Origin: a virus
Virus record (IMG/VR): IMGVR_UViG_3300042731_005198
Span: 1-35,530 of that record
Strand: one strand, 5' to 3'
DNA length: 35,530 bases
The notes under the pieces were generated by a model. The model worked only from the letters and a program-made list of their open reading frames with translations. It searched no databases and was not told the DNA's origin. This document shows positions 24,582 through 31,548 of the stretch, in pieces (the first letter of the stretch is position 1; each line of letters opens with the position of its first letter). A program made the translations under genes and the position numbers.

Positions 24582-24911
24582 ATGTCTGATAATCTTTGGC
24601 AAGACTTAAAAACAAAGGTTGATAAAACAAGTGATGAGCTTGTAGAAGCCAGAATTGAACTAAAAGCCCAAGGTGTGCAAATACAACAAATTAAAGAAAA
24701 TGTCGGTGGATTACATACTAAGGTAGACAGACTAATAGACCACACGTTACAATCAGCCAACAAGTCGAGTGCTTGGTGGAGATCTCTGGCCTTTAAGGTT
24801 TTGCTTGCCTTGGTTGGTGCAGGTGGCCTTGGTGTGGGAGCAAAGGTATTGTTGGGTGAGAGTCAGCCTGTTCAGGCTAAGACAACAACATCAATGGAAG
24901 TGAAGAAGTAG
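24582..24911 (+). CDS. holin-like (XhlA-type) coiled-coil membrane protein
   Basis: This is a 109-residue protein with an N-terminal amphipathic coiled coil (~5-55, KTKVDKTSDELVEARIELKA). One transmembrane helix follows (~68-92, AFKVLLALVGAGGLGVGAKVLL), then a short polar tail. This architecture is that of XhlA/hemolysin-type holin accessory proteins. As the last gene of the late operon it fits a lysis role: pore formation or control of lysis time. GGAG precedes the ATG. It is convergent with the next gene, with only 8 bases between the stops. No endolysin gene is adjacent. Confidence 0.6.
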   Translation: MSDNLWQDLKTKVDKTSDELVEARIELKAQGVQIQQIKENVGGLHTKVDRLIDHTLQSANKSSAWWRSLAFKVLLALVGAGGLGVGAKVLLGESQPVQAKTTTSMEVKK

Positions 24912-24919
24912 AGGATTAC

Positions 24920-25465
24920 TTAAGGTAGATATTCTTGTTCTGAAAACGAGTGCTCGATTACCTCAACTCTGTTGTTCTTATGATATATGCCAGTAAGCCA
25001 AGACACTCGATGCTTCTTACTAATAGGATAGCGGTATGAGCAACACATACGGGCTATTATTATATCAGGAGTAGAAATAAAGTCTTGGTAGGCTTGTCCA
25101 CATGTCAATAGTTCAAGCCTACCTATAGCTGACCGCGCACCAGTTACTCTATCAACAGTCTCGTGTGTTATGTATGTTGGTAACGATTGGAATGCTCTAA
25201 TATGGGCATTTGTGCGTGTGTCAGCACAAGCAAGGAAAGTATCCTTGGTTTGCCCGTAAACATGGCTGGCGTGTCGTGTAGAAGCGCACGATACGATTGT
25301 TAGGATGGCCAACAGAATAGTGACAATGACACTTGTTGCCTTGGTCTCTGGCCTGCGCTTGTGTGATTTAATCCAGCCTTTCTCCTGGGCCTTACGCACC
25401 CAAGCTTCCCCGAATTGCTCCCTCAAGTTATCAATCTCACTCTGCGTCGGTTTCCGTTTTGACAC
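24920..25465 (-). CDS. membrane-anchored hypothetical protein with Cys-rich outer domain
   Basis: This is a 181-residue protein. The N-terminal ~40 residues are charged and cytoplasmic-looking (SEIDNLREQFGEAWVRKAQE). A hydrophobic helix (44-60, TSVIVTILLAILTIVSC) ends at Cys60, which resembles a lipobox but lies far from the N-terminus. The remaining ~120 residues contain more Cys and would be periplasmic. It is the distal gene of the integrase operon and overlaps the end of the integrase gene by 29 bases. Lysogenic conversion, superinfection exclusion or a spanin-like role are possible; none is proven. Composition is GC-richer than the virion genes. Confidence 0.6.
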   Translation of the reverse strand: MSKRKPTQSEIDNLREQFGEAWVRKAQEKGWIKSHKRRPETKATSVIVTILLAILTIVSCASTRHASHVYGQTKDTFLACADTRTNAHIRAFQSLPTYITHETVDRVTGARSAIGRLELLTCGQAYQDFISTPDIIIARMCCSYRYPISKKHRVSWLTGIYHKNNRVEVIEHSFSEQEYLP

Positions 25466-26411
25466 CGTCGTTTCCTTTCATTGTCCCGTAGGGGACGTTC
25501 AGTTGTAAAACACCACGCTGTTGTGTGGCTTCATCCCTGCGATCGTAGCGGGCGGTAATCTGAACATTGCTGTGCCCAACTTGACGGGCAATCGTGCTCA
25601 GGTCGACACCAGCGTCGAGCAACTCCGAGATAAACGACCTACGTAGGTCATGGGGTGAGAATGGCTTAATACCCGCTTTCTTGTGTCTCAGACGCACTAT
25701 ATCGTAGACAGTCTGGGCATTGATCGCTCTGCCAACTACAACAAATCCAGACTTGCGAACCCGGTTGAAAAGGTAGCCTGGCTTGACGCCACGGTTCACT
25801 AGCCATTCGACCACGGCGTTTACGGTTCCAGGTGGCAAGAACACGGTCCGCTCTTTGTTGCCCTTGCCGATGACCTTGCAGCGCCCCTCGGCTATATTGA
25901 CATTCTCGACCTGTAACTCGGCAACTTCGGCTCGTCGTAGGCCTGCACCGTAGAGCATGGCCAGGATAGCAATGTCGCGATTACCAAGGGCCCTATTGCT
26001 GTCCTTGGCGCAGGTCTCAAACAATGTGGCAATCTCGTCTACCTTTACCACCCTACCCTTTGGTTGGCGTTTTCCACGAATCGGTGACACGTCAATGGTT
26101 CTTGCCATAGCCTCATGGGTCAATAGCCCCAAGCGCCAGGCTGTCTTTAGCACGCCACGCACAGCGGTAAGGTAGCGGTTTGCTGTAGCGGGTGCGTACC
26201 GTCTGACCAAGTGTGCCCGTAGAGCCGCAAGGTGCGGTGCTTTTAGTTCGTGCCAGGCCAACTCATCGGCTAGTACTTGGTCGTCGCTAAGAACCGAAGC
26301 CACGGATTCAAGAGCTGACCGCATAGTGCGGGCCGAGCCAGCATTGAAAGCACTGAGGTAAGTGTTAATTGGGTTGTCTTCGTATCGGTGGGTTTTGATG
26401 AAGATAGGCAT
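25437..26411 (-). CDS. int: tyrosine recombinase / integrase
   Basis: This 324-residue enzyme performs site-specific recombination between phage and host attachment sites. An N-terminal SAM-like core-binding domain (~10-105) is followed by the catalytic domain. The full active-site set is visible: R159 (GAGLRR), K183 (IGKGNKER), H254 and R257 (SPHDLRRSF), H280 (QVGHSN) and the nucleophile Y289 (ARYDRR). It is XerD-like in length and motif style. The start at 26411 (MPIFIKTHR) lies 1 base after the stop of the upstream TPR gene. An extension further upstream would overlap that gene and lacks support. GC content is clearly higher than in the virion region. Confidence 0.92.
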   Translation of the reverse strand: MPIFIKTHRYEDNPINTYLSAFNAGSARTMRSALESVASVLSDDQVLADELAWHELKAPHLAALRAHLVRRYAPATANRYLTAVRGVLKTAWRLGLLTHEAMARTIDVSPIRGKRQPKGRVVKVDEIATLFETCAKDSNRALGNRDIAILAMLYGAGLRRAEVAELQVENVNIAEGRCKVIGKGNKERTVFLPPGTVNAVVEWLVNRGVKPGYLFNRVRKSGFVVVGRAINAQTVYDIVRLRHKKAGIKPFSPHDLRRSFISELLDAGVDLSTIARQVGHSNVQITARYDRRDEATQQRGVLQLNVPYGTMKGNDGVKTETDAE

Positions 26412-26412
26412 G

Positions 26413-27111
26413 TTAGTCTTCGATAAACCTCGGCAGGGTCGCCCCAAGCTTGGTGAATGCTAGGTTGTAAGTAGCCGAGCAAGAACTAGACACCCTACAT
26501 TCTGCCGCACTTGGAATGAGTTGCCCGTTTCCGACTGGCCAATATTCGTAGGAGCACATAGCCTCAAGCGTCACCTCATAGCCGTCCGAGTCGATGTAGG
26601 TGCACGTTTCGATACTATCGGCCACGCAAGCGTCCGGGTATTCGTCCAACGTTGTCATCCAACAGTGACCGTCGGTCATAGCCGCTTCGATATACGCGCT
26701 AAACAAGCCCTCTGGAGAATGGATGTAGAGGTCGATGCCACGCAACCCAAAGGGGTTATAGGCTTGCTTGCTGATACCAACCCGATAACGGCCATTGACC
26801 ATTTCCAGGCCAGTACAATCGATGTCTCCACAAGCGACTGTGGCCATAGAGATGGCAACCAAGATAACAAAAGAAGTAATCAGTTTGAAGACTGCGCTAG
26901 CCTTGGCGAATATCCCTTTGCGCTCGTATTCCTCGGCGACCTTGCGGTACTCGTGCTTGGCCATGTTGGGACGTCCCATCTTGCGTAGTAGATCTGCCCT
27001 ACGCAAACGAAGTGTCGGGCTGTCTGGCTTATTGGCTATGGCTTGCTCGTAGACTTGGAGCGCTTCGTTGAGGTTTCCTCCGTTGATTAGTTTTGCCGCT
27101 TTGTTAATCAT
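26413..27111 (-). CDS. TPR domain fused to a membrane-anchored extracytoplasmic domain
   Basis: This is a 232-residue protein. Residues 1-76 form a TPR pair (AAKLINGGNLNEALQVYEQA, then HEYRKVAEEYERKGIFAKAS) very like the N-terminal TPR modules of Myxococcota proteins. A transmembrane helix (78-94) follows, ending in a TVAC lipobox-like site. The C-terminal ~138 residues are rich in Cys and acidic residues, including one DGY triplet, and would face the periplasm. The arrangement (cytoplasmic TPR, helix, outer domain) is unusual for a phage protein. AAGGAGAT precedes the ATG. It is the first gene of the integrase operon. Function unknown; a host-derived sensor or immunity protein is plausible. 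Confidence 0.65.
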   Translation of the reverse strand: MINKAAKLINGGNLNEALQVYEQAIANKPDSPTLRLRRADLLRKMGRPNMAKHEYRKVAEEYERKGIFAKASAVFKLITSFVILVAISMATVACGDIDCTGLEMVNGRYRVGISKQAYNPFGLRGIDLYIHSPEGLFSAYIEAAMTDGHCWMTTLDEYPDACVADSIETCTYIDSDGYEVTLEAMCSYEYWPVGNGQLIPSAAECRVSSSCSATYNLAFTKLGATLPRFIED

Positions 27112-27348
27112 AGGTATCTCCTTAGTTGTTGTGTAGATGTGTGACGATTGCTACGCCTTGAAAAGTGTGATTTTTACAGCGTATGTATATCGAAAACGAA
27201 GACCGCCTCGCGAGCCCCCGCCTGGTTTCCTTTGCTGTCAGCGTGCTTATCATCTCCCCTACTCCAAGTCTACCATAGCCATCCTGTTTTTTCATCCGGG
27301 CTTTGGACCGGCAACGGCACAGTTACTAGGGCCACAAGGGCCCCGGTT

Positions 27349-27624
27349 TCACTTCTCCTTTCTGGCCTCGCAGGTCACCGCGAAAGTCTTATCGTCGAGC
27401 TTGCGAACGCGCAGGAGAGTACCATCCTTGCGGTCCTTGTTGGCGTCTTTTGCCCAGTTGCGTAGGCGGGAAACGAATGAAGAATCGCAACCCTCGTATG
27501 GGATGCCGTCCCCTTCTTTGAGAGCGTCCCACCTTTGCTGTAGCGGATTCGCCTTTTTGGTTGCCCCCTTGGTGGCAAAGTTCATTGCTTTTACCTTCAT
27601 CGTTTTTCCTGCTTTACCTGTCAT
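27349..27624 (-). CDS. small basic hypothetical protein, 91 aa
   Basis: This Lys-rich protein has a possible N-terminal DNA-contacting tail (AGKTMKVKAMNFATKGATKK). A helical middle (LQQRWDALKEGDGIPY, then SSFVSRLRNWAKDANK) precedes a strand pair (GTLLRVRKLDDKTFAVTCEA). AAAGGA lies just before the ATG; an internal ATG (MKVKAM) could also be used. It stands upstream of the integrase operon and downstream of the large inverted repeat at 27689-27750. A regulator or an integrase accessory (excisionase-like) protein is a reasonable guess from size, charge and position. Confidence 0.6.
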   Translation of the reverse strand: MTGKAGKTMKVKAMNFATKGATKKANPLQQRWDALKEGDGIPYEGCDSSFVSRLRNWAKDANKDRKDGTLLRVRKLDDKTFAVTCEARKEK

Positions 27625-27688
27625 CGTCCTTTGTCCTTTCTTGTTGGTTTTCGTTCAACTGATATGATCGGCTACTTTTCGCCAATCT

Positions 27689-27750
27689 ACAACCAAATCT
27701 TACACTAATTTTTGTAGTAATATTATACACTTAAAAATTAGTGTGGTTGT
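27689..27750. repeat. large interrupted inverted repeat
   Basis: ACACTAATTTTT (27702-27713) is the perfect reverse complement of AAAAATTAGTGT (27733-27744). An outer pair, ACAACC (27689-27694) and GGTTGT (27745-27750), extends it; the left side has 7 extra bases between inner and outer arms. The - strand loop contains TATAAT. It lies upstream of the integrase region and downstream of the last MORN gene, so it could be an operator, a promoter control site, an integrase-binding (attP) site or a terminator. Confidence 0.6.
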
Positions 27751-27779
27751 CCTACATTGTGTGTGCGTGTAGTTATCCC

Positions 27780-28499
27780 TTAGTCTATCCGCTCCCCATA
27801 CATGTATGCTTGTTCCGTCTCAAGTTGTCCGTTTGGATACCAGTATTTCACAATCCCGTGTTGTTGCCCTTGGTGGTAAGGGATTTCCCTTTCAAGTTTT
27901 CCATTCTCATGCCAATATCTTACAATCCCGTGTTTTTGTCCTTTGTGGTATGGGGCTTTAAACTCAAGTTTTCCATTCTCATCCCAACATTTCACAACCC
28001 CGTGTTCTTGTCCTTTGTGCCATGGGATTTCCCACCAAAGTTGTCCATTTGGATACCAGTATTTCACAACCCCGTGTTTTTGTCCTTGTCGGTATGGAAT
28101 TTCACTTTCAAGTTTTCCGTTCTCATCCCAACGTTTCTCAACGCCGTGTTGTTGCCCTTTGTGGTAAGGGATTTCCTTTTGAAGTTGGCCATTCTCGTGC
28201 CACCATTTCACAACCCCGTGTAGTTGTCCTTGTTGGTATGGAATTTCCCACCAAGGTTGTCCATCATCATACCACCATTTCTCAACGCCGTGTGGTTGCC
28301 CTTTGTGGTAAGGGATTTCCTTTTGAAGTTTTCCATTCTCATGCCAGGATCTTACAACCCCGTATCCTTGCTCTTGGTTGTATGTGACCACCTGTTTAAG
28401 TTTTCCGTTAGGCCACTTTTCAACCGCACCATATATGATACCTTCGACGCAATTACAAATCGCAAACAACATAGCAAACACAACTAATACCCTTTTCAT
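27780..28499 (-). CDS. secreted MORN_2/YwqK-type repeat protein
   Basis: This is a 239-residue protein. Unlike the other copies it begins with a signal peptide (MKRVLVVFAMLFAICNCVEG, positive end then hydrophobic core), so it is probably exported. It lacks the shared HDAYTAW segment. About nine 24-residue repeats follow, of the type HGVVKWWHENGQLQKEIPYH, and the protein ends YMYGERID instead of WEHG. AAAGGAAAAG precedes the ATG. It is the last MORN gene of the array, next to the inverted repeat at 27689-27750. Chromosomal YwqK-like proteins are often secreted lipoproteins, so this copy may be closest to the ancestral form; that is inference. Confidence 0.85.
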   Translation of the reverse strand: MKRVLVVFAMLFAICNCVEGIIYGAVEKWPNGKLKQVVTYNQEQGYGVVRSWHENGKLQKEIPYHKGQPHGVEKWWYDDGQPWWEIPYQQGQLHGVVKWWHENGQLQKEIPYHKGQQHGVEKRWDENGKLESEIPYRQGQKHGVVKYWYPNGQLWWEIPWHKGQEHGVVKCWDENGKLEFKAPYHKGQKHGIVRYWHENGKLEREIPYHQGQQHGIVKYWYPNGQLETEQAYMYGERID

Positions 28500-28522
28500 T
28501 CTACTTTTCCTTTCTCTGTCAA

Positions 28523-28822
28523 TTACAGCTTTAGAAGCTTTTCAATTATACTAGGGTCAGTTATTTTACCTCCCCAATGTTCTTCATAGACACCACCCAT
28601 TACGTCATGCATTGTATCATTGTGTAAATTAGGACAGGCTTCCTTTAGCTCCTGTGGTGTTAATGTCATTTGTCCATAACTGTTTGTTTCTATAGTTACA
28701 TGACCAAATGCAACTGCATGGCAAAGCCAATCTAAATAGGTATGAGTTGGGCCAGGATACGGTGGTCTACTACAACTAATGATCGTTTTCATTATTTCGT
28801 CTTTTAATGTTTGGTCTAACAT
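28523..28822 (-). CDS. hypothetical protein, 99 aa, in the MORN array
   Basis: I do not recognise this protein. It begins MLDQTLKDEIMKTIISCSRP and has an aromatic segment (YPGPTHTYLDWLCHAVAFGH) and a polar C-terminal helix (DPSIIEKLLKL). AAAGGAAAG precedes the ATG. It is flanked on both sides by MORN genes in the same direction (24 bases to the next ATG), so it is a cargo gene of the array. Confidence 0.65.
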   Translation of the reverse strand: MLDQTLKDEIMKTIISCSRPPYPGPTHTYLDWLCHAVAFGHVTIETNSYGQMTLTPQELKEACPNLHNDTMHDVMGGVYEEHWGGKITDPSIIEKLLKL

Positions 28823-28862
28823 TCTATTCTACTTTCCTTTCTATGTTAGAACCCTGATCTAT

Positions 28863-29861
28863 TCAGAGTGCTATTCCGTGTTCCCAATACGTTTCACTTT
28901 CAAGTTGTCCATTTAAATACCACCGTTTCTCTACCCCGTGTTTTTGTCCTTGGTGGAACGGGACTTCATACTTAAGTTTTCCGTCTTCATACCAACGTTT
29001 CACAACCCCGTGTTGTTGCCCTTGGTGAAATGGTATTTCAACTTCAAGGTGTCCATTCTCGCGCCACCGTTTCTCAACCCCGTGTTCTTGCCCTTGGTGA
29101 AATGGTATTTCCTTTTGAAGTTGTCCATTTTCGTGCCACCGTTTCATAACGCCGTGTTCTTGCCCTTGGTGAAACGGGACTTCATACTTAAGTTTTCCGT
29201 CTTCATACCACTGTTTATCAATCCCGTGTATTTGTCCTTGTTGGTATGGGGCTTCAATTTGAAGTTGTCCATTCTTGTGCCACTGTTTTACAATGCCGTG
29301 TCTTTGCCCTTGGTGAAACGGGACTTCAAACATAAGTTTTCCATTCTCATCCCAACGTTTCTCAATGCCGTGTGGTTGCCCTTGGTGATATGGGGTTTCC
29401 TCTTGAAGTTGGCCATTCTCGTGCCAACGTTTCTCAACCCCGTGTTTTTGCCCTTGTTGGTAAGGGATTTCTGATTGAAGTTGTCCGTCTTCATACCAGT
29501 ATTTTATAACCCCGTGTTCTTGCCCTTTGTGCCATGGGATTTCCTCACAAAGTTGTCCATTCTGATACCACCGTTTCTCAATGCCGTGTGGTTGCCCTTG
29601 GTGGAATGGAGCTTCACTTTGAAGTTGGCCATTCTCGTGCCAACGTTTCTCAACGCCGTGTTTTTGCCCTTGGTGGAACGGGACTTCACTTTCAAGTTGT
29701 CCATTTGGATACCAATATCTTACAACATAGCTTTTCGTTTCCGCATTGATATCACTTATAGTAATAGGATCGTTTTCTTCATCCTGCCAATGAATTCCTT
29801 TTTCATCTTTATGTGTCAATCCTGATATCCAGGCTGTGTAAGCGTCGTGTAGTAAGTTCAT
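28863..29861 (-). CDS. MORN_2/YwqK-type repeat protein (12 repeats, longest copy)
   Basis: This is a 332-residue protein starting at the ATG at 29861 (MNLLHDAYTAWISG). A longer frame exists but would overlap the previous gene, and the MNLL start is shared with other copies. After the ~45-residue N-terminal segment come twelve 24-residue repeats, the most in the window. The repeat with GKLKYEVPFHQGQ occurs twice at separate places, a sign of internal duplication. The C-terminus is YWEHGIAL. The start overlaps the stop of the upstream MORN gene (ATGA). The long array of near-identical 72-bp DNA units makes this a likely site of unequal recombination or of assembly error. Confidence 0.9.
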   Translation of the reverse strand: MNLLHDAYTAWISGLTHKDEKGIHWQDEENDPITISDINAETKSYVVRYWYPNGQLESEVPFHQGQKHGVEKRWHENGQLQSEAPFHQGQPHGIEKRWYQNGQLCEEIPWHKGQEHGVIKYWYEDGQLQSEIPYQQGQKHGVEKRWHENGQLQEETPYHQGQPHGIEKRWDENGKLMFEVPFHQGQRHGIVKQWHKNGQLQIEAPYQQGQIHGIDKQWYEDGKLKYEVPFHQGQEHGVMKRWHENGQLQKEIPFHQGQEHGVEKRWRENGHLEVEIPFHQGQQHGVVKRWYEDGKLKYEVPFHQGQKHGVEKRWYLNGQLESETYWEHGIAL

Positions 29862-30352
29862 TGTTTTATTCCGTGTTCCCAATAGGTTTCCAACCAAAGC
29901 TTTCCATTGTCATGCCACACTTTCACAACCCCGTGTTTTTGTCCTTGATAAAATGGTATTTCCGCCCTAAGTTTTCCATTCTCATACCACCGTTTCATAA
30001 CGCCGTGTATTTGTCCTTGTTGGTATGGTATTTCAACTTCAAGTTGTCCGTTATCGTGCCACCATTTCACAACCCCGTGTTTTTGTCCTTTGTGCCATGG
30101 TATTTCCTCATAAAGTTGTCCATTCTCATCCCAACGTTTCATAACGCCGTGTCTTTGCCCCTGATAAAATGATAGTTCACTTTCAAGTTGTCCATTTGGA
30201 TACCAATATCTTACAATATAACTTTCCGTTGCCACATTCACATTGCTTATGGTAATAGGATCGTCATATTTATCCTGCCAATGAATTCCTTTTTCGTCTT
30301 TGTGTGTAAATCCTGATGTCCATGCTGTGTAAGCGTCGTGTAGTAATGTCAT
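29858..30352 (-). CDS. MORN_2/YwqK-type repeat protein (5 repeats)
   Basis: This is a 164-residue protein starting MTLLHDAYTAWTSG at 30352, where AAAGGA lies about 9 bases upstream. The longer in-frame version lacks support. It has the N-terminal segment, five repeats and the ending YWEHGIKQ. Its stop overlaps the next MORN ATG (ATGA). It is the first gene after the 307-bp gap at 30353-30659, so transcription of this sub-cluster may start there. MTLL versus MNLL starts correlate with position: in the complete genes MTLL copies follow non-MORN genes or gaps, and MNLL copies directly follow another MORN gene, except for 34334-34972. Confidence 0.85.
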   Translation of the reverse strand: MTLLHDAYTAWTSGFTHKDEKGIHWQDKYDDPITISNVNVATESYIVRYWYPNGQLESELSFYQGQRHGVMKRWDENGQLYEEIPWHKGQKHGVVKWWHDNGQLEVEIPYQQGQIHGVMKRWYENGKLRAEIPFYQGQKHGVVKVWHDNGKLWLETYWEHGIKQ

Positions 30353-30376
30353 TCTGTTTTTCCTTTCTCTATTGGT

Positions 30377-30431
30377 GGAACGGGTGAGTCGGGGAGGATT
30401 GATAAAAAGGAGGACCCTACCCACCCGTTCC
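30377..30431. repeat. 10-bp inverted repeat in MORN leader
   Basis: GGAACGGGTG (30377-30386) pairs perfectly with CACCCGTTCC (30422-30431). It lies 25-80 bases upstream of the MORN ATG at 30352 and could fold in the leader mRNA or bind a regulator. No T run follows the stem directly on the - strand. Confidence 0.5.
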
Positions 30432-30472
30432 TAGTTGTTTGTTGCTAGTTCTTGATTGGTTAGAGCGTGATG

Positions 30473-30488
30473 GTATCGGAACCGATAC
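30473..30488. promoter_or_regulatory. operator-like palindrome GTATCGGAACCGATAC
   Basis: Seven-base arms (GTATCGG / CCGATAC) flank AA. Perfect short palindromes of this type are common repressor sites. It lies about 120 bases upstream of the MORN start at 30352 and 170 bases downstream of the RHH gene stop; no second copy was noticed in the window. Confidence 0.45.
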
Positions 30489-30659
30489 GCTGAACTGGCT
30501 GGTCAGAGAGTGTGCAACTTTTATGCCAACGACGAAAACCCCAACGAAATCAAGCAACACACATTGTGGTAAGATGTGTGACACTATGACATGCAGGTCT
30601 GTGTGGGAATGTAGTCCTCAACAAAATCAGGTAGTTGTAGCTTGAAAAAAAGTCAGAGC

Positions 30660-30806
30660 TTATTCCTTCATATTCTTTTTATACTCTCTAATTATTCTCG
30701 CTAATAATTCAGACTTTGATATGTCCAGTTGTTTTGCTTGGGTATCAAACCAATTGAATAACTCTTTGTCTTTCTGCTTAATGTAAAACATTTTTCTTTG
30801 TTCCAT
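30660..30806 (-). CDS. small ribbon-helix-helix protein, 48 aa
   Basis: This short gene was found by reading the - strand. AAGGAG lies before the ATG at 30806 and the frame ends with TAA at 30662-30660. The product has a strand (RKMFYIKQKDKEL), a helix (FNWFDTQAKQLD), the turn-and-helix start ISKSELLARIIREY, and a basic end (KKNMKE). This is an RHH pattern like the protein at 1295-1459: both show an aliphatic strand followed by S/T-x-S-x-L-x-R-x-I. It is the third gene of a set with the methyltransferase and a 46-residue protein, and is likely a DNA-binding regulator of that set. Confidence 0.7.
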   Translation of the reverse strand: MEQRKMFYIKQKDKELFNWFDTQAKQLDISKSELLARIIREYKKNMKE

Positions 30807-30810
30807 AATA

Positions 30811-30951
30811 TTACTCCTTACTTTTTTTGTTTTTCCAATATTCTATTTGTCTTAATCTCCGCTCAACCTGTTTCTCTGTTTTATAAGGCCCAGCGATCTT
30901 CTTACCCTTATGGTCTACTATAATATAGCCTTTATTCGTTTTCTTTATCAT
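30811..30951 (-). CDS. small basic hypothetical protein, 46 aa
   Basis: The ATG at 30951 is preceded by GGAGGTG, a near-perfect ribosome site that lies in the last codons of the methyltransferase gene. The frame ends with TAA at 30813-30811, inside the ribosome site of the RHH gene. The product is a basic strand-turn-helix (GYIIVDHKGKKIAGPYKTEK, then QVERRLRQIEYW). It resembles small single-domain phage proteins in which a beta-hairpin is followed by one helix. Function unknown. Confidence 0.7.
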   Translation of the reverse strand: MIKKTNKGYIIVDHKGKKIAGPYKTEKQVERRLRQIEYWKNKKSKE

Positions 30952-30953
30952 AT

Positions 30954-31499
30954 TTACACCTCCAAGCCCCACGCGTCCCAACCTTGTGCCCTTTGCCTTG
31001 CGAATAACTCAATGCGTGGTATATTGCCATATAGTTCTACGATTCGATCCCGTGCTTCATCTGGCTTCCTACTGTGTTCCCTGCGCTTGGATATTATAAC
31101 TGAACTGACTTTATTACTTACTGGCTTAAGCCTTCCTTTAATGCCAAGCAAACAGACTTCAGCGTTCGATTTAGTGTAGTAGCCAACACCAAAACAGGGC
31201 CTACCATTTCTTTTGTTGGTTTTAATCCAAGTGAAAGCGACCGTTTTATAATCAAAGCCCCAGTGCTTAAATAATTTAATTTGCTCGTCTAAATAAGGAA
31301 ACGTGCACCACAGAAATAGAGCACAGTTTGGTTCAGCTATATTTGGAACCGGTAACGCTTTAATCTCCGCCATAGACATTAAATCATAGTGGCCACAAGC
31401 TCCACCACGAAATCGTGTTTTATGATTTGCTTTGCTATTGTATTTCCAAGGCGGATCGGCGTAGATTATGGAATATTGTTTATTTGTTGTTAGATTCAT
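30954..31499 (-). CDS. MT-A70 family DNA N6-adenine methyltransferase
   Basis: This is a 181-residue enzyme that would methylate adenine N6 using S-adenosylmethionine. The catalytic DPPW motif is at 15-18 (YADPPWKY). It is followed by MSMAEIKALPV, ALFLWCTFPYLDEQIKLF and WGFDYKTVAFTWIKTNK, all typical of the MT-A70 family, and by a C-terminal block with KPDEARDRIVELYG and RIELFARQ. AGGA precedes the ATG. Such phage enzymes usually protect DNA from host restriction or mark it for other purposes; no restriction partner is seen. It heads a three-gene operon placed between MORN genes. Confidence 0.93.
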   Translation of the reverse strand: MNLTTNKQYSIIYADPPWKYNSKANHKTRFRGGACGHYDLMSMAEIKALPVPNIAEPNCALFLWCTFPYLDEQIKLFKHWGFDYKTVAFTWIKTNKRNGRPCFGVGYYTKSNAEVCLLGIKGRLKPVSNKVSSVIISKRREHSRKPDEARDRIVELYGNIPRIELFARQRAQGWDAWGLEV

Positions 31500-31548
31500 A
31501 TCGACTAATCCTATTTGCTTTATTATGGGTTATATATACTACTATTTA

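Larger units (their letters stand above)
30353..30659. other. intergenic region with two inverted repeats
   Basis: No supported gene was found; a 68-codon + strand frame begins only with TTG and has no ribosome site. The region holds the palindrome GTATCGGAACCGATAC (30473-30488) and a 10-bp inverted repeat, GGAACGGGTG (30377-30386) / CACCCGTTCC (30422-30431), with 35 bases between the arms. It is GC-richer than its neighbours and separates the methyltransferase operon from the next MORN genes. Confidence 0.55.

Noticed and set aside
27112-27348. tRNA or attachment site in the GC-rich leader of the integrase operon
   Set aside because: No cloverleaf or T-loop consensus could be found by eye, and there is no host sequence to compare.
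27137-27667. + strand open frame opposite the integrase leader and small basic gene
   Set aside because: No ribosome site, Cys/Leu/Phe-rich product, and it overlaps a better supported - strand gene.
29858-30424. Longer start for the MORN gene (23 extra residues)
   Set aside because: The upstream segment covers the inverted-repeat leader, and the MTLL start has a proper ribosome site and is shared with other copies.
30439-30645. + strand frame of 68 codons in the intergenic gap
   Set aside because: Starts with TTG without a ribosome site, and the second half is low-quality sequence for a protein.
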